Positions 1-7,168 of a stretch of DNA of 12,756 bases are shown piece after piece. Under the pieces are notes generated by a model. It ran no database searches, had not been told where the DNA came from, and saw only the letters and a program-made list of their open reading frames with translations. The translations under genes were made by a program, and so were the position numbers. This stretch comes from DATHSN01 sp035464115. GTDB taxonomy: Bacteria; Actinomycetota; Acidimicrobiia; Acidimicrobiales; SKKL01. Position 1 is the first letter of the stretch, and each line of letters begins with the position of its first letter. The stretch covers positions 1 through 12,756 of the forward strand of contig DATHSN010000086.1 of assembly GCA_035464115.1 (NCBI GenBank), written 5' to 3'.

Positions 1-1426
1 GGATCTCGGGCGGTCCCGCGCCCAGGTAGAAGATTCCGGGCAGGCCACGGGTCTCGAAGCCCTCGCTCGGGTTGCGGCGCAGGGTCGAGCTGTCGATCAC
101 CATCCGCCCGGTGCGGTCGTTGCTGACGAAGAAGACCGCACCGCCGCCCTCCCGGGCCCGGTTGTCGTCGATCAGCGTGTCGAGCAGTCGCAGGGTGTAG
201 GTGTTCCCGTCGTTGTAGATGGCGCCGCCGTTGCCCCCGCCGGGCGTGCCCGCCCGGGCCGGGTTGGCGCCCCACCCGACGGCCGCGTTGTGGCTGAACC
301 GGCTGTTCACCACCGTGAACGACACGCCGATGCCGCTCAGGCCGCCGCCGTTCGAGCAGACGTTGCCGAGGCCCGGGGCTCCGCCGAAGGTGCTGCCCAC
401 CACGTGGACCGGCAGGCCCCGGTGCTGGCTGAGCACCCGCACCGCCGCGCCCCCCACGTCGGGTCCGGTGGCGTCGCAGCGGTTGCGGAAGAACCGGCTG
501 TCGATGATCGACAGGCGGCCACCGCGCACGAAGACGGCACCACCGCCCCCGCCGTCGAACCGCTCGCCGGTGGCGTTGCCGTCGACGAACGTGAGGCCCT
601 GGAGGGTGAGTCGGGGGTGGTCCTGGTCCTGGCAGTGGGGCGTGGTCCACACCTGGGCCGGGTCGCAGGTGTTCATGTAGAGGATCCGCCGGGCGCCGCC
701 GCCCGACAGGGTCACCAGTCCACCGCCGTCGATCACGATCTCGGGACCGGTGTCGTTGCGGATCCTCGCCGTCTCGGTGAGGGTGATCGTCACCGGATCG
801 GGGCCGCAGTCGAACGTGATGATCCCGCCCCGGGCGACGGCCTGCACGACCGCGGCCGAGGTGCAGCTGGCCGGCGTCCCGGTGCCGATCACCCGGTCGG
901 GGCGCGACGTGTCGACGGCCCGACCCTCGACGGGCACGGGCGCGTCGCCCGTGGGGTTGCCGGCGGCCGGCCAGCGCGTCGACACGGCCTCGCCGACGAT
1001 GCCGGTGCGGCCCTTGAACTCCGACGAGTCGGAGAACGCGAGCATGACGCCGCCCCGGCTCAGCCGCCCGGAGGTGAGCGCACCGGTCCAGTGCGCGGCG
1101 CCCCCGGCGTCGGGGGCCCGCTCCATGACGTTGCGGTAGACGAGGTCGACGAACGCGGCGTCGTCGAGCGACCCGTAGCGGTTCCGGAACTCGGCCGAGC
1201 GGCTGAACTCGGTCGAGATCGCCGACAGCGGCCGCCCGCCGTCCCAGAGGGCCTGCCAGTACGCCAGGCCGCCGGCGTCGGGCGCGCGCAGGAAGTAGGC
1301 GGCGTAGAGACGCTCCACGCTGCGGGTGTCGGGTCCGGTGGCCGGCGCGGCCACGGCCGGAGCGGCGACCGCGAGGGCGGCGACGACGGCGAGGGCGGCC
1401 AGAGCGGGGAGCGGGGCGCGGCGCAT
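1..1426 (-). CDS. Secreted DUF4214 / parallel beta-helix protein, C-terminus cut by window edge
   Basis: The frame is open from the ATG at 1426 to the window edge, giving 475 visible residues and no stop. Residues 1-27 form a signal peptide (basic start, Ala/Val/Leu-rich core, AVA-A type cleavage site), so the protein is probably exported. Residues about 37-142 are a DUF4214 domain with the paired 'RAPDAGG..W' units at 48 and 104. From about 180 onward there are Gly/Asn-rich repeating strands (VIDGGGLVTLSGGG at 231-244, GGAIYNDGN at 400-408, GGGAVFFVSN at 427-436), typical of right-handed parallel beta-helix exoproteins, some of which act as adhesins or polysaccharide-active proteins. Cys pairs at 188/207 and 254/265 could form disulfides. 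A GTG at 1429 is an alternative start adding one residue. No strong Shine-Dalgarno site is visible. It is divergent from the GH43 gene, which carries the same DUF4214 domain. Substrate or ligand is unknown. Confidence 0.88.
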   Translation of the reverse strand, partial: MRRAPLPALAALAVVAALAVAAPAVAAPATGPDTRSVERLYAAYFLRAPDAGGLAYWQALWDGGRPLSAISTEFSRSAEFRNRYGSLDDAAFVDLVYRNVMERAPDAGGAAHWTGALTSGRLSRGGVMLAFSDSSEFKGRTGIVGEAVSTRWPAAGNPTGDAPVPVEGRAVDTSRPDRVIGTGTPASCTSAAVVQAVARGGIITFDCGPDPVTITLTETARIRNDTGPEIVIDGGGLVTLSGGGARRILYMNTCDPAQVWTTPHCQDQDHPRLTLQGLTFVDGNATGERFDGGGGGAVFVRGGRLSIIDSRFFRNRCDATGPDVGGAAVRVLSQHRGLPVHVVGSTFGGAPGLGNVCSNGGGLSGIGVSFTVVNSRFSHNAAVGWGANPARAGTPGGGNGGAIYNDGNTYTLRLLDTLIDDNRAREGGGAVFFVSNDRTGRMVIDSSTLRRNPSEGFETRGLPGIFYLGAGPPEI

Positions 1427-1435
1427 CACCCCGGT

Positions 1436-1449
1436 CCATCGGCCGATGG
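1436..1449. promoter_or_regulatory. Perfect 14-base palindrome in divergent intergenic region (candidate operator)
   Basis: CCATCGGCCGATGG reads identically on both strands. It lies in the 94-base gap between the divergent starts at 1426 (-) and 1521 (+), 10 bases upstream of the leftward ATG. Position and perfect symmetry fit a dimeric regulator site or an overlapping-promoter control point for both DUF4214 exoprotein genes. High GC makes chance palindromes commoner, so the functional claim is an inference. The rest of the gap shows no clear -35/-10 pair. Confidence 0.35.
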
Positions 1450-1520
1450 CGCCCCGGCCCTGAGTCGGCGGCTGATCGCCGGAGCCTCACGAGGGACGAC
1501 CGCCGGCCGACCCTCGCAGC

Positions 1521-2990
1521 ATGGCGGTTCCCTCCCAGCTCCCCGGCCGCGCCTGGCCCGGCCTCGTCGCGCTCGCCGTCCTCGCCGGCTCCCTGGCGCT
1601 CGCCGGGGGATCGGCCGAGGCGTACCCGGGCGCCCCGTGGTTCGAGCCGTCGAAGCCCTACACGCAGAACTTCCCCGACCCGAGCATCGTCGTCCACGAC
1701 GGGGTGCACTACGCCTACGCCACCGCGACGGGCGGGGCGTACCTGCCGGTGATGACGTCCACCGACCTGCGGACCTGGACCGCCCGCCCGGCCTACGACC
1801 CCGGCGCGCCCCTGAACGCCGACCCGTTCTTCAACGACGCGCTCCCCCACCCCGCCGCCTGGTCGCCGGCCCGGCCGGGCACCGGACGGCTCACCAAGGA
1901 GGTGTGGGCGCCCGGCGTGGCCCGGATCGGGAACCGGTTCGTGGCCTTCTACTCGGCCCGCCAGCGCCTCGACCGCGACCGGTTCTGCATCTCGGTCGCC
2001 ACGTCGGCCTCGCCGCTCGGCCCCTTCGTCGACCGCACGACCGCGCCCCTCGTCTGCGATGCCGACCCGAACGGGTCGATCGACCCGCAGCCCTTCGTCG
2101 ACGCCGACGGCGCCGCCTACCTGCTCTGGAAGAGCGAGGGCGTCCCCGGGTCGGCCCCCACCCGGATCTGGTCGCGGCGCCTCGACGCGAGTGGGACCGC
2201 GTTCGCGCCGGGGAGCACCGCCGTGCCCCTGCTGCACACCAGCCAGGGCTGGGAGGGCAACGTCATCGAGAACCCGGCGATGATCCGCCACCAGGGCGCG
2301 CTCTACCTCTTCTACTCGGGCAACGAGCACCGCTCCGCGCGCTACGCGACCGGCTACGCCAGGTGCGCCTCGCCGCTCGGCCCGTGCACCAAGCACGCCG
2401 GCAACCCGGTGCTCGCGTCGCGGGGCGACCGACTGGGCCCCGGTGGCGCCACACCGTTCATCGACACGCAGGGCCGGTTCCAGCTCGCCTACCACTGGTG
2501 GAACGCGCCGCACACCAGCTACCCGGCGTTCCCGCAGTGCCAGAGCGCCGGCACCTGCACCCAGCAGGGCCAGCGGCGCCTCGGGATCGCCCAGGTGCAC
2601 GTCACCGCGACCGGGCTCCAGGTCGGGGGCGCGGCTCCCGAGCCGACACCGGCCCAGGTCGACTCCGTCCGGCGGCTCTACCTCGCCTACTTCCTCCGCG
2701 AGTCCGACGCCGGGGGGCTCACCTACTGGTCGAACCTCTACGCGGGTGGGCGCACCCTGTCGGCGATCTCGGGCGGCTTCGCCGAGTCGGCCGAGTTCCG
2801 CAGCCGCTACGGCCAGCTCTCGGACCGTGCGTTCGTCGAGCTCGTCTACGCCAACGTGCTCGGGCGCGCCCCCGACGGCGGCGGCCTCACGCACTGGACC
2901 GGCATGCTCGGGTCGGGCCGCACCCGCGGCTGGGTGATGATCGGCTTCTCCGAGTCGGCCGAGTTCCGCTCGCTCACCGGCACCCGCTGA
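1521..2990 (+). CDS. Secreted GH43-type glycoside hydrolase with C-terminal DUF4214 domain
   Basis: 489 residues. Residues 1-34 are a signal peptide (hydrophobic LVALAVLAGSLALAG core). Residues about 45-365 match the five-bladed propeller of glycoside hydrolase family 43 (arabinanases, arabinofuranosidases, xylosidases). The three expected acids are visible: Asp53 in NFPDPS (general base), Asp188 in GSIDPQPFVD (pKa-modulating) and Glu250 in NVIENPAMI (general acid). The supporting blade motif VWAPGVARIGNRFVAFYS is at 128-145. Residues about 380-487 are DUF4214, roughly two thirds identical by hand alignment to that of the divergent neighbour. The likely job is hydrolysis of plant or algal pentose-containing polysaccharide outside the cell; exact linkage cannot be read from sequence. 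There is no Shine-Dalgarno site close to the ATG; GACCCT at 1509-1514 sits 6 bases before it, which could give a leaderless transcript. Confidence 0.9.
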   Translation: MAVPSQLPGRAWPGLVALAVLAGSLALAGGSAEAYPGAPWFEPSKPYTQNFPDPSIVVHDGVHYAYATATGGAYLPVMTSTDLRTWTARPAYDPGAPLNADPFFNDALPHPAAWSPARPGTGRLTKEVWAPGVARIGNRFVAFYSARQRLDRDRFCISVATSASPLGPFVDRTTAPLVCDADPNGSIDPQPFVDADGAAYLLWKSEGVPGSAPTRIWSRRLDASGTAFAPGSTAVPLLHTSQGWEGNVIENPAMIRHQGALYLFYSGNEHRSARYATGYARCASPLGPCTKHAGNPVLASRGDRLGPGGATPFIDTQGRFQLAYHWWNAPHTSYPAFPQCQSAGTCTQQGQRRLGIAQVHVTATGLQVGGAAPEPTPAQVDSVRRLYLAYFLRESDAGGLTYWSNLYAGGRTLSAISGGFAESAEFRSRYGQLSDRAFVELVYANVLGRAPDGGGLTHWTGMLGSGRTRGWVMIGFSESAEFRSLTGTR

Positions 2991-3035
2991 GCGGCGGGGT
3001 CGGCCCCGGGTCGGCCCCTCGGGCATCATCGTCGG

Positions 3036-3917
3036 ATGCCCGGCGTCGCCTCACCGTTGCACGTCGGGTGCCCCATGTGGGCCCACCGGGCGTGGGTGGG
3101 CCGGTACCTCCCCGCCGGCACCCCGGCCGGCGCCGAGCTCGCCGCCTACGCCACGTGGTGCAACGCGGTGGAGGGCAACACCACCTTCTACGCGCTCCCG
3201 GAGCCGATCACGGTGGCCCGCTGGGCCGAGGCCGTGCCGGAGGGCTTCGAGTTCGCCTTCAAGCTGCCCCGCACCATCACCCACGACCGGCGCCTGCGCC
3301 ACGCCGACGACGAGCTGGCCGAGGCGTGCGCCCGGTTGCGGCCGCTGCGCGCCCACCTGGCGCCCGTGTCGATCCAGCTGCCCGCCAGCTTCGGACCCGA
3401 CGACCTCGACGTGCTCGACCGGTTCCTCGCCGGGCTGCCCCGCGACCTCGACTGGTCGGTGGAGGTCCGCCATCCCGCGTTCGCCCCCGACGGCCACGCC
3501 GAGCGGGCGGTGAACGACCTGCTCCACGGCCACGGCGTCGACCGGGTGCTGCTCGACAGCCGGGCCCTGTTCGCGGCCCCGCCCCGCACCGCCGCCGAGC
3601 ACGACGCGTGGGCCCGCAAGCCGCGCCTCGGCGTGCGCCCGGTGGCCACCGCCGAGCGCCCCGTGGTGCGCTTCATCGGCCAGAGCGACCCCGACGCGAC
3701 GCGCTCCTACTGGCAGCCCTGGGTGCCCAAGGTGGCGCGCTGGATCGCCGAGGGACGGCGCCCACTCGTGTTCGTGCACACCCCCGACAACGCGTCGTCG
3801 CCCGAGCTGGCCCGCCGCTTCTGGACCGACGTGGCCGACGCCGCCCCCGAGCTCGACCTCGGCGCGCTGCCCGAACCGGCGGTGCCACCCCAGCTCGACC
3901 TGTTCGACGGACGCTGA
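3036..3917 (+). CDS. DUF72 (YecE-like) family protein
   Basis: 293 residues, within the usual DUF72 range. Family hallmarks are visible: LHVGCPMWAHRAWVG near the N-terminus (8-22), the core VEGNTTFYALP at 45-55, GFEFAFKLPRTITHDRRL at 70-87, SVEVRHPAF, and the C-terminal PPQLDLFDGR. DUF72 proteins adopt a TIM-barrel-like fold; the biochemical role is not established, and I see no signal peptide or membrane segment, so it is presumably cytosolic. The start is 45 bases after the GH43 stop, with no Shine-Dalgarno site; CATCAT at 3024-3029, 6 bases before the ATG, is -10-like, so a separate leaderless transcript is possible. Its stop lies 3 bases from the stop of the opposing gene. Confidence 0.9.
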   Translation: MPGVASPLHVGCPMWAHRAWVGRYLPAGTPAGAELAAYATWCNAVEGNTTFYALPEPITVARWAEAVPEGFEFAFKLPRTITHDRRLRHADDELAEACARLRPLRAHLAPVSIQLPASFGPDDLDVLDRFLAGLPRDLDWSVEVRHPAFAPDGHAERAVNDLLHGHGVDRVLLDSRALFAAPPRTAAEHDAWARKPRLGVRPVATAERPVVRFIGQSDPDATRSYWQPWVPKVARWIAEGRRPLVFVHTPDNASSPELARRFWTDVADAAPELDLGALPEPAVPPQLDLFDGR

Positions 3918-3920
3918 CCG

Positions 3921-4760
3921 CTACAGCTGGACGCGGAGGACCGCGGCCTCCCAGACGCCCGACGTCGACGGACCACGGCTGCGGACCACCAGCGCGCCGT
4001 CGCGCGTCGCCGGCCGCTGGTCGTAGGTGAGCTCGACCTCGAAGCCCGACGGCTCGTCACGGTCGACCATGGCCTGCCCGAGAGCCAGCGGCTCGTCCGC
4101 CCCGTCGGTCCACAGCTCGAGGAACAGGTCACCCTCGGGCGACACCGCCTCGCCGCGCACCGTGACCGGAGAGCGCAGCTCGGTCATCCACTCGGGCTCG
4201 GCGATGGTGATCCCCTCGGGCACCGCGCCGAGGATCCACCAGTGCTCGTCGAGCTGGCGCACCAAGATGATGGTCTCGGGACCGTCGGCCACCGGCCGCA
4301 CCCCGACCTCGCCCGAGCGGGAGTCGCCCGCCCGGTAGTCGCTCACCACCGGGTCGGTGAACCCGACGATGGTCTCGGCGAACACGGTGGCCGCCTCGAC
4401 CGGATCGTCGAAGCGCAGGTCGTCGTCGGCGAACGGGAACACGGCGGTGCTGGTGTCGACCTGGTCGCCCGCCGTGGTGGTGGTGCCGGCGGCGGTGGTC
4501 GTGGTCGTGTCCTCGGCCGACGTGGTCGTGGGCTCGGCGGTCGTCGTGGTCGCCGGCGCGGTCGTGGTCGTCGTGTCGCCAGCGGTGGTGGTCGTCGGAT
4601 CCACCACCGTGACCTGCTCGGAATCGTCGTCGCCGAGCAGCAACAGCGTCACCACCACGACGATGGCGAGCAGCACGGCGAGGATGGCGTACAGGAGCCA
4701 GCGGGGGGTCGCGTCGCTGCGACCCTCGGGTTGCGCCGTCGGTCCGGGGGTGTCGGACAT
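3921..4760 (-). CDS. Membrane-anchored Thr-rich protein with C-terminal Gmad2-like domain
   Basis: 279 residues. A short Pro/charged N-terminus is followed by one transmembrane helix (WLLYAILAVLLAIVVVVTLLLL, about 21-42) and then a low-complexity linker of Thr runs with Ala, Asp and Glu (about 55-98). Residues 107-190 form an unassigned globular region containing 'VRQLDEHWWILGAV'. Residues about 196-279 resemble the Gmad2 immunoglobulin-like domain: SPVTVRGEAVSPEGDLFLELW, later FEVELTY, then VWEAAVLRVQL. With no signal cleavage site it should be tethered with the C-terminal domain outside. The linker is a likely glycosylated or wall-spanning stalk. Gmad2 domains were named from spore germination proteins but also occur in non-sporulating bacteria as putative binding modules; ligand unknown. 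The start is fixed by an almost ideal Shine-Dalgarno site. Confidence 0.8.
   Translation of the reverse strand: MSDTPGPTAQPEGRSDATPRWLLYAILAVLLAIVVVVTLLLLGDDDSEQVTVVDPTTTTAGDTTTTTAPATTTTAEPTTTSAEDTTTTTAAGTTTTAGDQVDTSTAVFPFADDDLRFDDPVEAATVFAETIVGFTDPVVSDYRAGDSRSGEVGVRPVADGPETIILVRQLDEHWWILGAVPEGITIAEPEWMTELRSPVTVRGEAVSPEGDLFLELWTDGADEPLALGQAMVDRDEPSGFEVELTYDQRPATRDGALVVRSRGPSTSGVWEAAVLRVQL
4467..4598 (-). repeat. Low-complexity Thr-codon tract (Thr-rich linker)
   Basis: On the minus strand this stretch encodes residues about 55-98 of the membrane-anchored protein: six runs of three to five threonines separated by Ala/Gly/Asp/Glu/Pro. The DNA is imperfect ACC/ACG triplet repetition (GGT/CGT on the plus strand), prone to slippage. 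Linker length is therefore likely to vary between strains. It is an internal part of the gene, not a separate element. Confidence 0.75.
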
Positions 4761-4765
4761 GGCAC

Positions 4766-4775
4766 ATCACCTCCT
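4766..4775 (-). promoter_or_regulatory. Strong Shine-Dalgarno site for the Thr-rich membrane protein
   Basis: The minus strand reads AGGAGGTGAT, fully complementary to the 16S anti-Shine-Dalgarno tail, with 5 bases before the ATG at 4760. This decides the start and predicts high translation. It is the strongest ribosome site in the window. Confidence 0.85.
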
Positions 4776-4842
4776 CGGCCATGGTCCTACCCCGTCGCGC
4801 CGCCGGGCAGTGCCCCCGGTCCCGAGCCGGCCCGGGACCTTC

Positions 4843-4859
4843 TGTCACGAGATGTGTCA
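4843..4859 (+). promoter_or_regulatory. Paired TGTCA direct repeats upstream of the sulfatase (candidate operator)
   Basis: TGTCA occurs at 4843-4847 and again at 4855-4859, 12 bases start to start and therefore close to one helical turn, in the 143-base divergent gap between the membrane-protein and sulfatase starts. The second copy is preceded by G, giving GTGTCA, the same half-site found in the inverted repeat at 10228-10244. I could not identify convincing -35/-10 hexamers. The regulatory role is inferred from position and spacing only. Confidence 0.25.
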
Positions 4860-4891
4860 ACATGGCCCCCGTTCGGGGACCGCACCGCACC

Positions 4892-4898
4892 GGAGGGG
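4892..4898 (+). promoter_or_regulatory. Shine-Dalgarno site fixing the sulfatase start
   Basis: GGAGGGG ends 5 bases before the ATG at 4904. It supports that start over an in-frame ATG at 4781, which would add 41 residues with no family resemblance and no ribosome site. Confidence 0.75.
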
Positions 4899-4903
4899 AC
4901 ACG

Positions 4904-7168
4904 ATGGGCATCGACGACTGGTTCGAGGGGACGATCGGCGACACGCTCGCCGAGTCGACGCCGCACTGGAAGACCGCGCCCCACCCGGGACCCGACGCCC
5001 CCGACGTCATGGTCGTGCTGTTCGACGACCTCGGCTTCGCCCAGCTCGGGTGCTACGGCTCCACCCTGGCCACCCCCCACGTCGACGCGGTGGCCGCCGC
5101 CGGCCTGCGCTACACGAACTTCCACTGCACCCCGGTGTGCTCGCCCACCCGGGCCGCGCTGCTCACCGGCCGCAACCACCACACGGTGGGCATGCGCAGC
5201 GTCGCCAACTTCAACACCGGCTTCCCCCACATGACCGGCCACATCACCGAGCACGCCGCCACCCTCGCCGAGGTGCTGCGCGACGCCGGCTACGCCACCT
5301 ACGCGGTCGGCAAGTGGCACCTGTGCCCCATGGAGGACGCGTCGGCCGCCGGCCCGTTCGACCAGTGGCCGTGCCAGCGGGGCTTCGACCGCTTCTACGG
5401 GTTCCTGCAGGGCGAGACCGACCAGTTCGCCCCCGAGCTCACCTACGACAACCACCACATCGACCCGCCCGCCACCGCGGCCGACGGGTACCACGTCACC
5501 GAGGACCTGGTCGACCACGCCATCGGGTTCATCCGCGACTCGGTGTCGAACCGGCCCGACCGCCCGATCTTCACCTACGTGTCGTTCGGCGCCATGCACG
5601 CCCCGCACCAGGCGCCCCCGGAGTACCTGGCCAAGTACCGCGGCCAGTTCGACGAGGGCTGGGACGTGTTCCGCCAGCGCTGGTTCGAGCGCCAGCTCGA
5701 GATGGGCATCATCCCCCCGGGCACCAACCTGGCGCCCCGCAACCCCGGTGTCGAGCCGTGGGACGAGCTGTCCGACGCGTCGAAGGCGGTGTCCGCCCGG
5801 CTCCAGGAGGCGTTCGCCGCCTTCCTCGAGCACACCGACGTGCAGATCGGTCGCCTCGTCGACGCGCTCCGCGAGCTCGGTCGGCTCGACAACACCATCC
5901 TCGTGATCACCTCCGACAACGGCGCCAGCCAGGAGGGCGGGCCCCACGGGGTCATGCACGAGATGAAGTTCTTCAACGGCGTGTTCGAGCCCGCCGAGGT
6001 GATGATCGAGCACATCGACGACATCGGCGGCCCCCACAGCCACACCAACTACCCGTGGGGCTGGGCGATGGCGGGCAACAGCCCCGGCAAGTGGTACAAG
6101 CAGAACACCCACGGCGGCGGCGTCCGCGACCCGCTCGTCGTGCACTGGCCGGCGCGCATCGCCGACGCCGGCGGCATCCGCCACCAGTTCCACCACATCA
6201 CCGACATCGCCCCCACGGTCTACGAGCTGGCCGGCATCACCCCGCCCGCCACCTACCGCGGGGTCGAGCAGCTGCCCATCGCCGGCACGTCGCTCGCCTA
6301 CACCTTCGACGCCCCCGACGAGCCCACCCGCAAGGGCATCCAGTACTTCGAGATGGGCGGCCACCGCGCCCTCTACGCCGACGGGTGGAAGGCGGTCACC
6401 CGCCACGAGAAGGGGGTCAGCTTCGACGACGACGTGTGGGAGCTCTACCACCTGGCCGAGGACTTCTCGGAGACCAACGACCTCGCCGCCGAGATGCCCG
6501 ACAAGCTCGCCGAGCTGATCGAGCTGTGGTGGCAGGAGGCCCGCACCCACGGCGTGCTGCCCCTCGACGACCGCACCATCGAGCTGTTCGGCACGACCCG
6601 CCGGCCCCACACGGTGCACGCCAGCCGCCACTACACCTACTTCCCCCCGATCTCGCACCTGCCGGCCGAGACCAGCCCGGCCCTCGGGGGCCGCAGCTGG
6701 GAGATGGTGGCCACGGTCGACCTCCCGGCGGGCGCCGAGGGCGTGCTCTACGCCACCGGCACCGAGAACTCCGGGTTCTCCCTGTTCGTCCAGGACGGCC
6801 GGCTGTGCTTCGACTACAACTCGTTCGGCGACCACTCCGTGGCGGTCTCCGAGCGCACCGTCCCCGAGGGCCCGGCCCGCCTCGGCGTGCGCTTCGAGCG
6901 CACCGGGCGCACCGGGTGGGCCGAGGTCACCATCGACGGCGAGGCGTGCGGCCGGGTCGACATCGGGTTCGTCATGCGGATGATGTCGAGCGTCGGTGCC
7001 GACGTCGGCCTCGACCGGCTGTCGCCGGTGAGCGATCGCTACACCGGCACGTTCGCGTTCACGGGCACCATCCACCGCCTCGACGTCGAGGTCGCCCCGT
7101 CGGCGTCGGAGCGCGAGCGCGAGGCGCAGGCCGCCGCCGAGTACGCCGCCGAGATGTCGCGCCAGTGA
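4904..7168 (+). CDS. Formylglycine-dependent arylsulfatase (large cytosolic type)
   Basis: 754 residues; hydrolyses sulfate esters. The Cys79-Ser-Pro81-Thr-Arg83 signature (in CTPVCSPTRAALLTGR) is the site where the cysteine becomes formylglycine. Other alkaline-phosphatase-fold residues are in place: Asp41-Asp42 (LFDDLG) and Asp338-Asn339 (TSDNG) for calcium, Lys137 and His139 (GKWHL), His232 (AMHAPH) and Lys399. The 38-residue distance from Asp41 to Cys79 equals that of Pseudomonas arylsulfatase (13 to 51). Residues 1-585 are the catalytic domain; about 595-730 form a beta-sandwich tail common to this 750-790-residue class, which includes mycobacterial AtsA/AtsD-type proteins. There is no signal peptide, so it probably acts in the cytosol on imported sulfate esters. 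It overlaps the downstream hydrolase gene, and its presumed maturase lies opposite at 8143-9099. Natural substrate is unknown. Confidence 0.93.
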   Translation: MGIDDWFEGTIGDTLAESTPHWKTAPHPGPDAPDVMVVLFDDLGFAQLGCYGSTLATPHVDAVAAAGLRYTNFHCTPVCSPTRAALLTGRNHHTVGMRSVANFNTGFPHMTGHITEHAATLAEVLRDAGYATYAVGKWHLCPMEDASAAGPFDQWPCQRGFDRFYGFLQGETDQFAPELTYDNHHIDPPATAADGYHVTEDLVDHAIGFIRDSVSNRPDRPIFTYVSFGAMHAPHQAPPEYLAKYRGQFDEGWDVFRQRWFERQLEMGIIPPGTNLAPRNPGVEPWDELSDASKAVSARLQEAFAAFLEHTDVQIGRLVDALRELGRLDNTILVITSDNGASQEGGPHGVMHEMKFFNGVFEPAEVMIEHIDDIGGPHSHTNYPWGWAMAGNSPGKWYKQNTHGGGVRDPLVVHWPARIADAGGIRHQFHHITDIAPTVYELAGITPPATYRGVEQLPIAGTSLAYTFDAPDEPTRKGIQYFEMGGHRALYADGWKAVTRHEKGVSFDDDVWELYHLAEDFSETNDLAAEMPDKLAELIELWWQEARTHGVLPLDDRTIELFGTTRRPHTVHASRHYTYFPPISHLPAETSPALGGRSWEMVATVDLPAGAEGVLYATGTENSGFSLFVQDGRLCFDYNSFGDHSVAVSERTVPEGPARLGVRFERTGRTGWAEVTIDGEACGRVDIGFVMRMMSSVGADVGLDRLSPVSDRYTGTFAFTGTIHRLDVEVAPSASEREREAQAAAEYAAEMSRQ

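Noticed and set aside
290..4030. A 1246-codon plus-strand open frame across the left block
   Set aside because: It is an Arg/Ala/Pro/Gly-rich shadow frame that crosses two well-supported genes and an opposite-strand gene. Long stop-free shadows are expected at this GC content.
4467..4598. Triplet-repeat tract as a possible CRISPR or tandem-repeat locus
   Set aside because: There are no spacers and no conserved repeat unit; it simply encodes the Thr-rich linker.
4781..4903. ATG at 4781 as the sulfatase start
   Set aside because: It adds 41 residues with no resemblance to the family and has no ribosome site, whereas 4904 has GGAGGGG at ideal spacing.
4787..7075. A 762-codon antisense frame opposite the sulfatase
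   Set aside because: Its Val/Gly/Asp/Arg/His-rich composition is the mirror of sulfatase codons, with no domain motifs, and the sense frame has all catalytic residues of a known enzyme.
4357..7164. The in-frame upstream extension of the dehalogenase-like gene (start at 4357)
   Set aside because: The extension runs through the sulfatase in another frame with low-complexity Arg/Pro/Ala sequence; the hydrolase fold begins just after the GTG at 7165.
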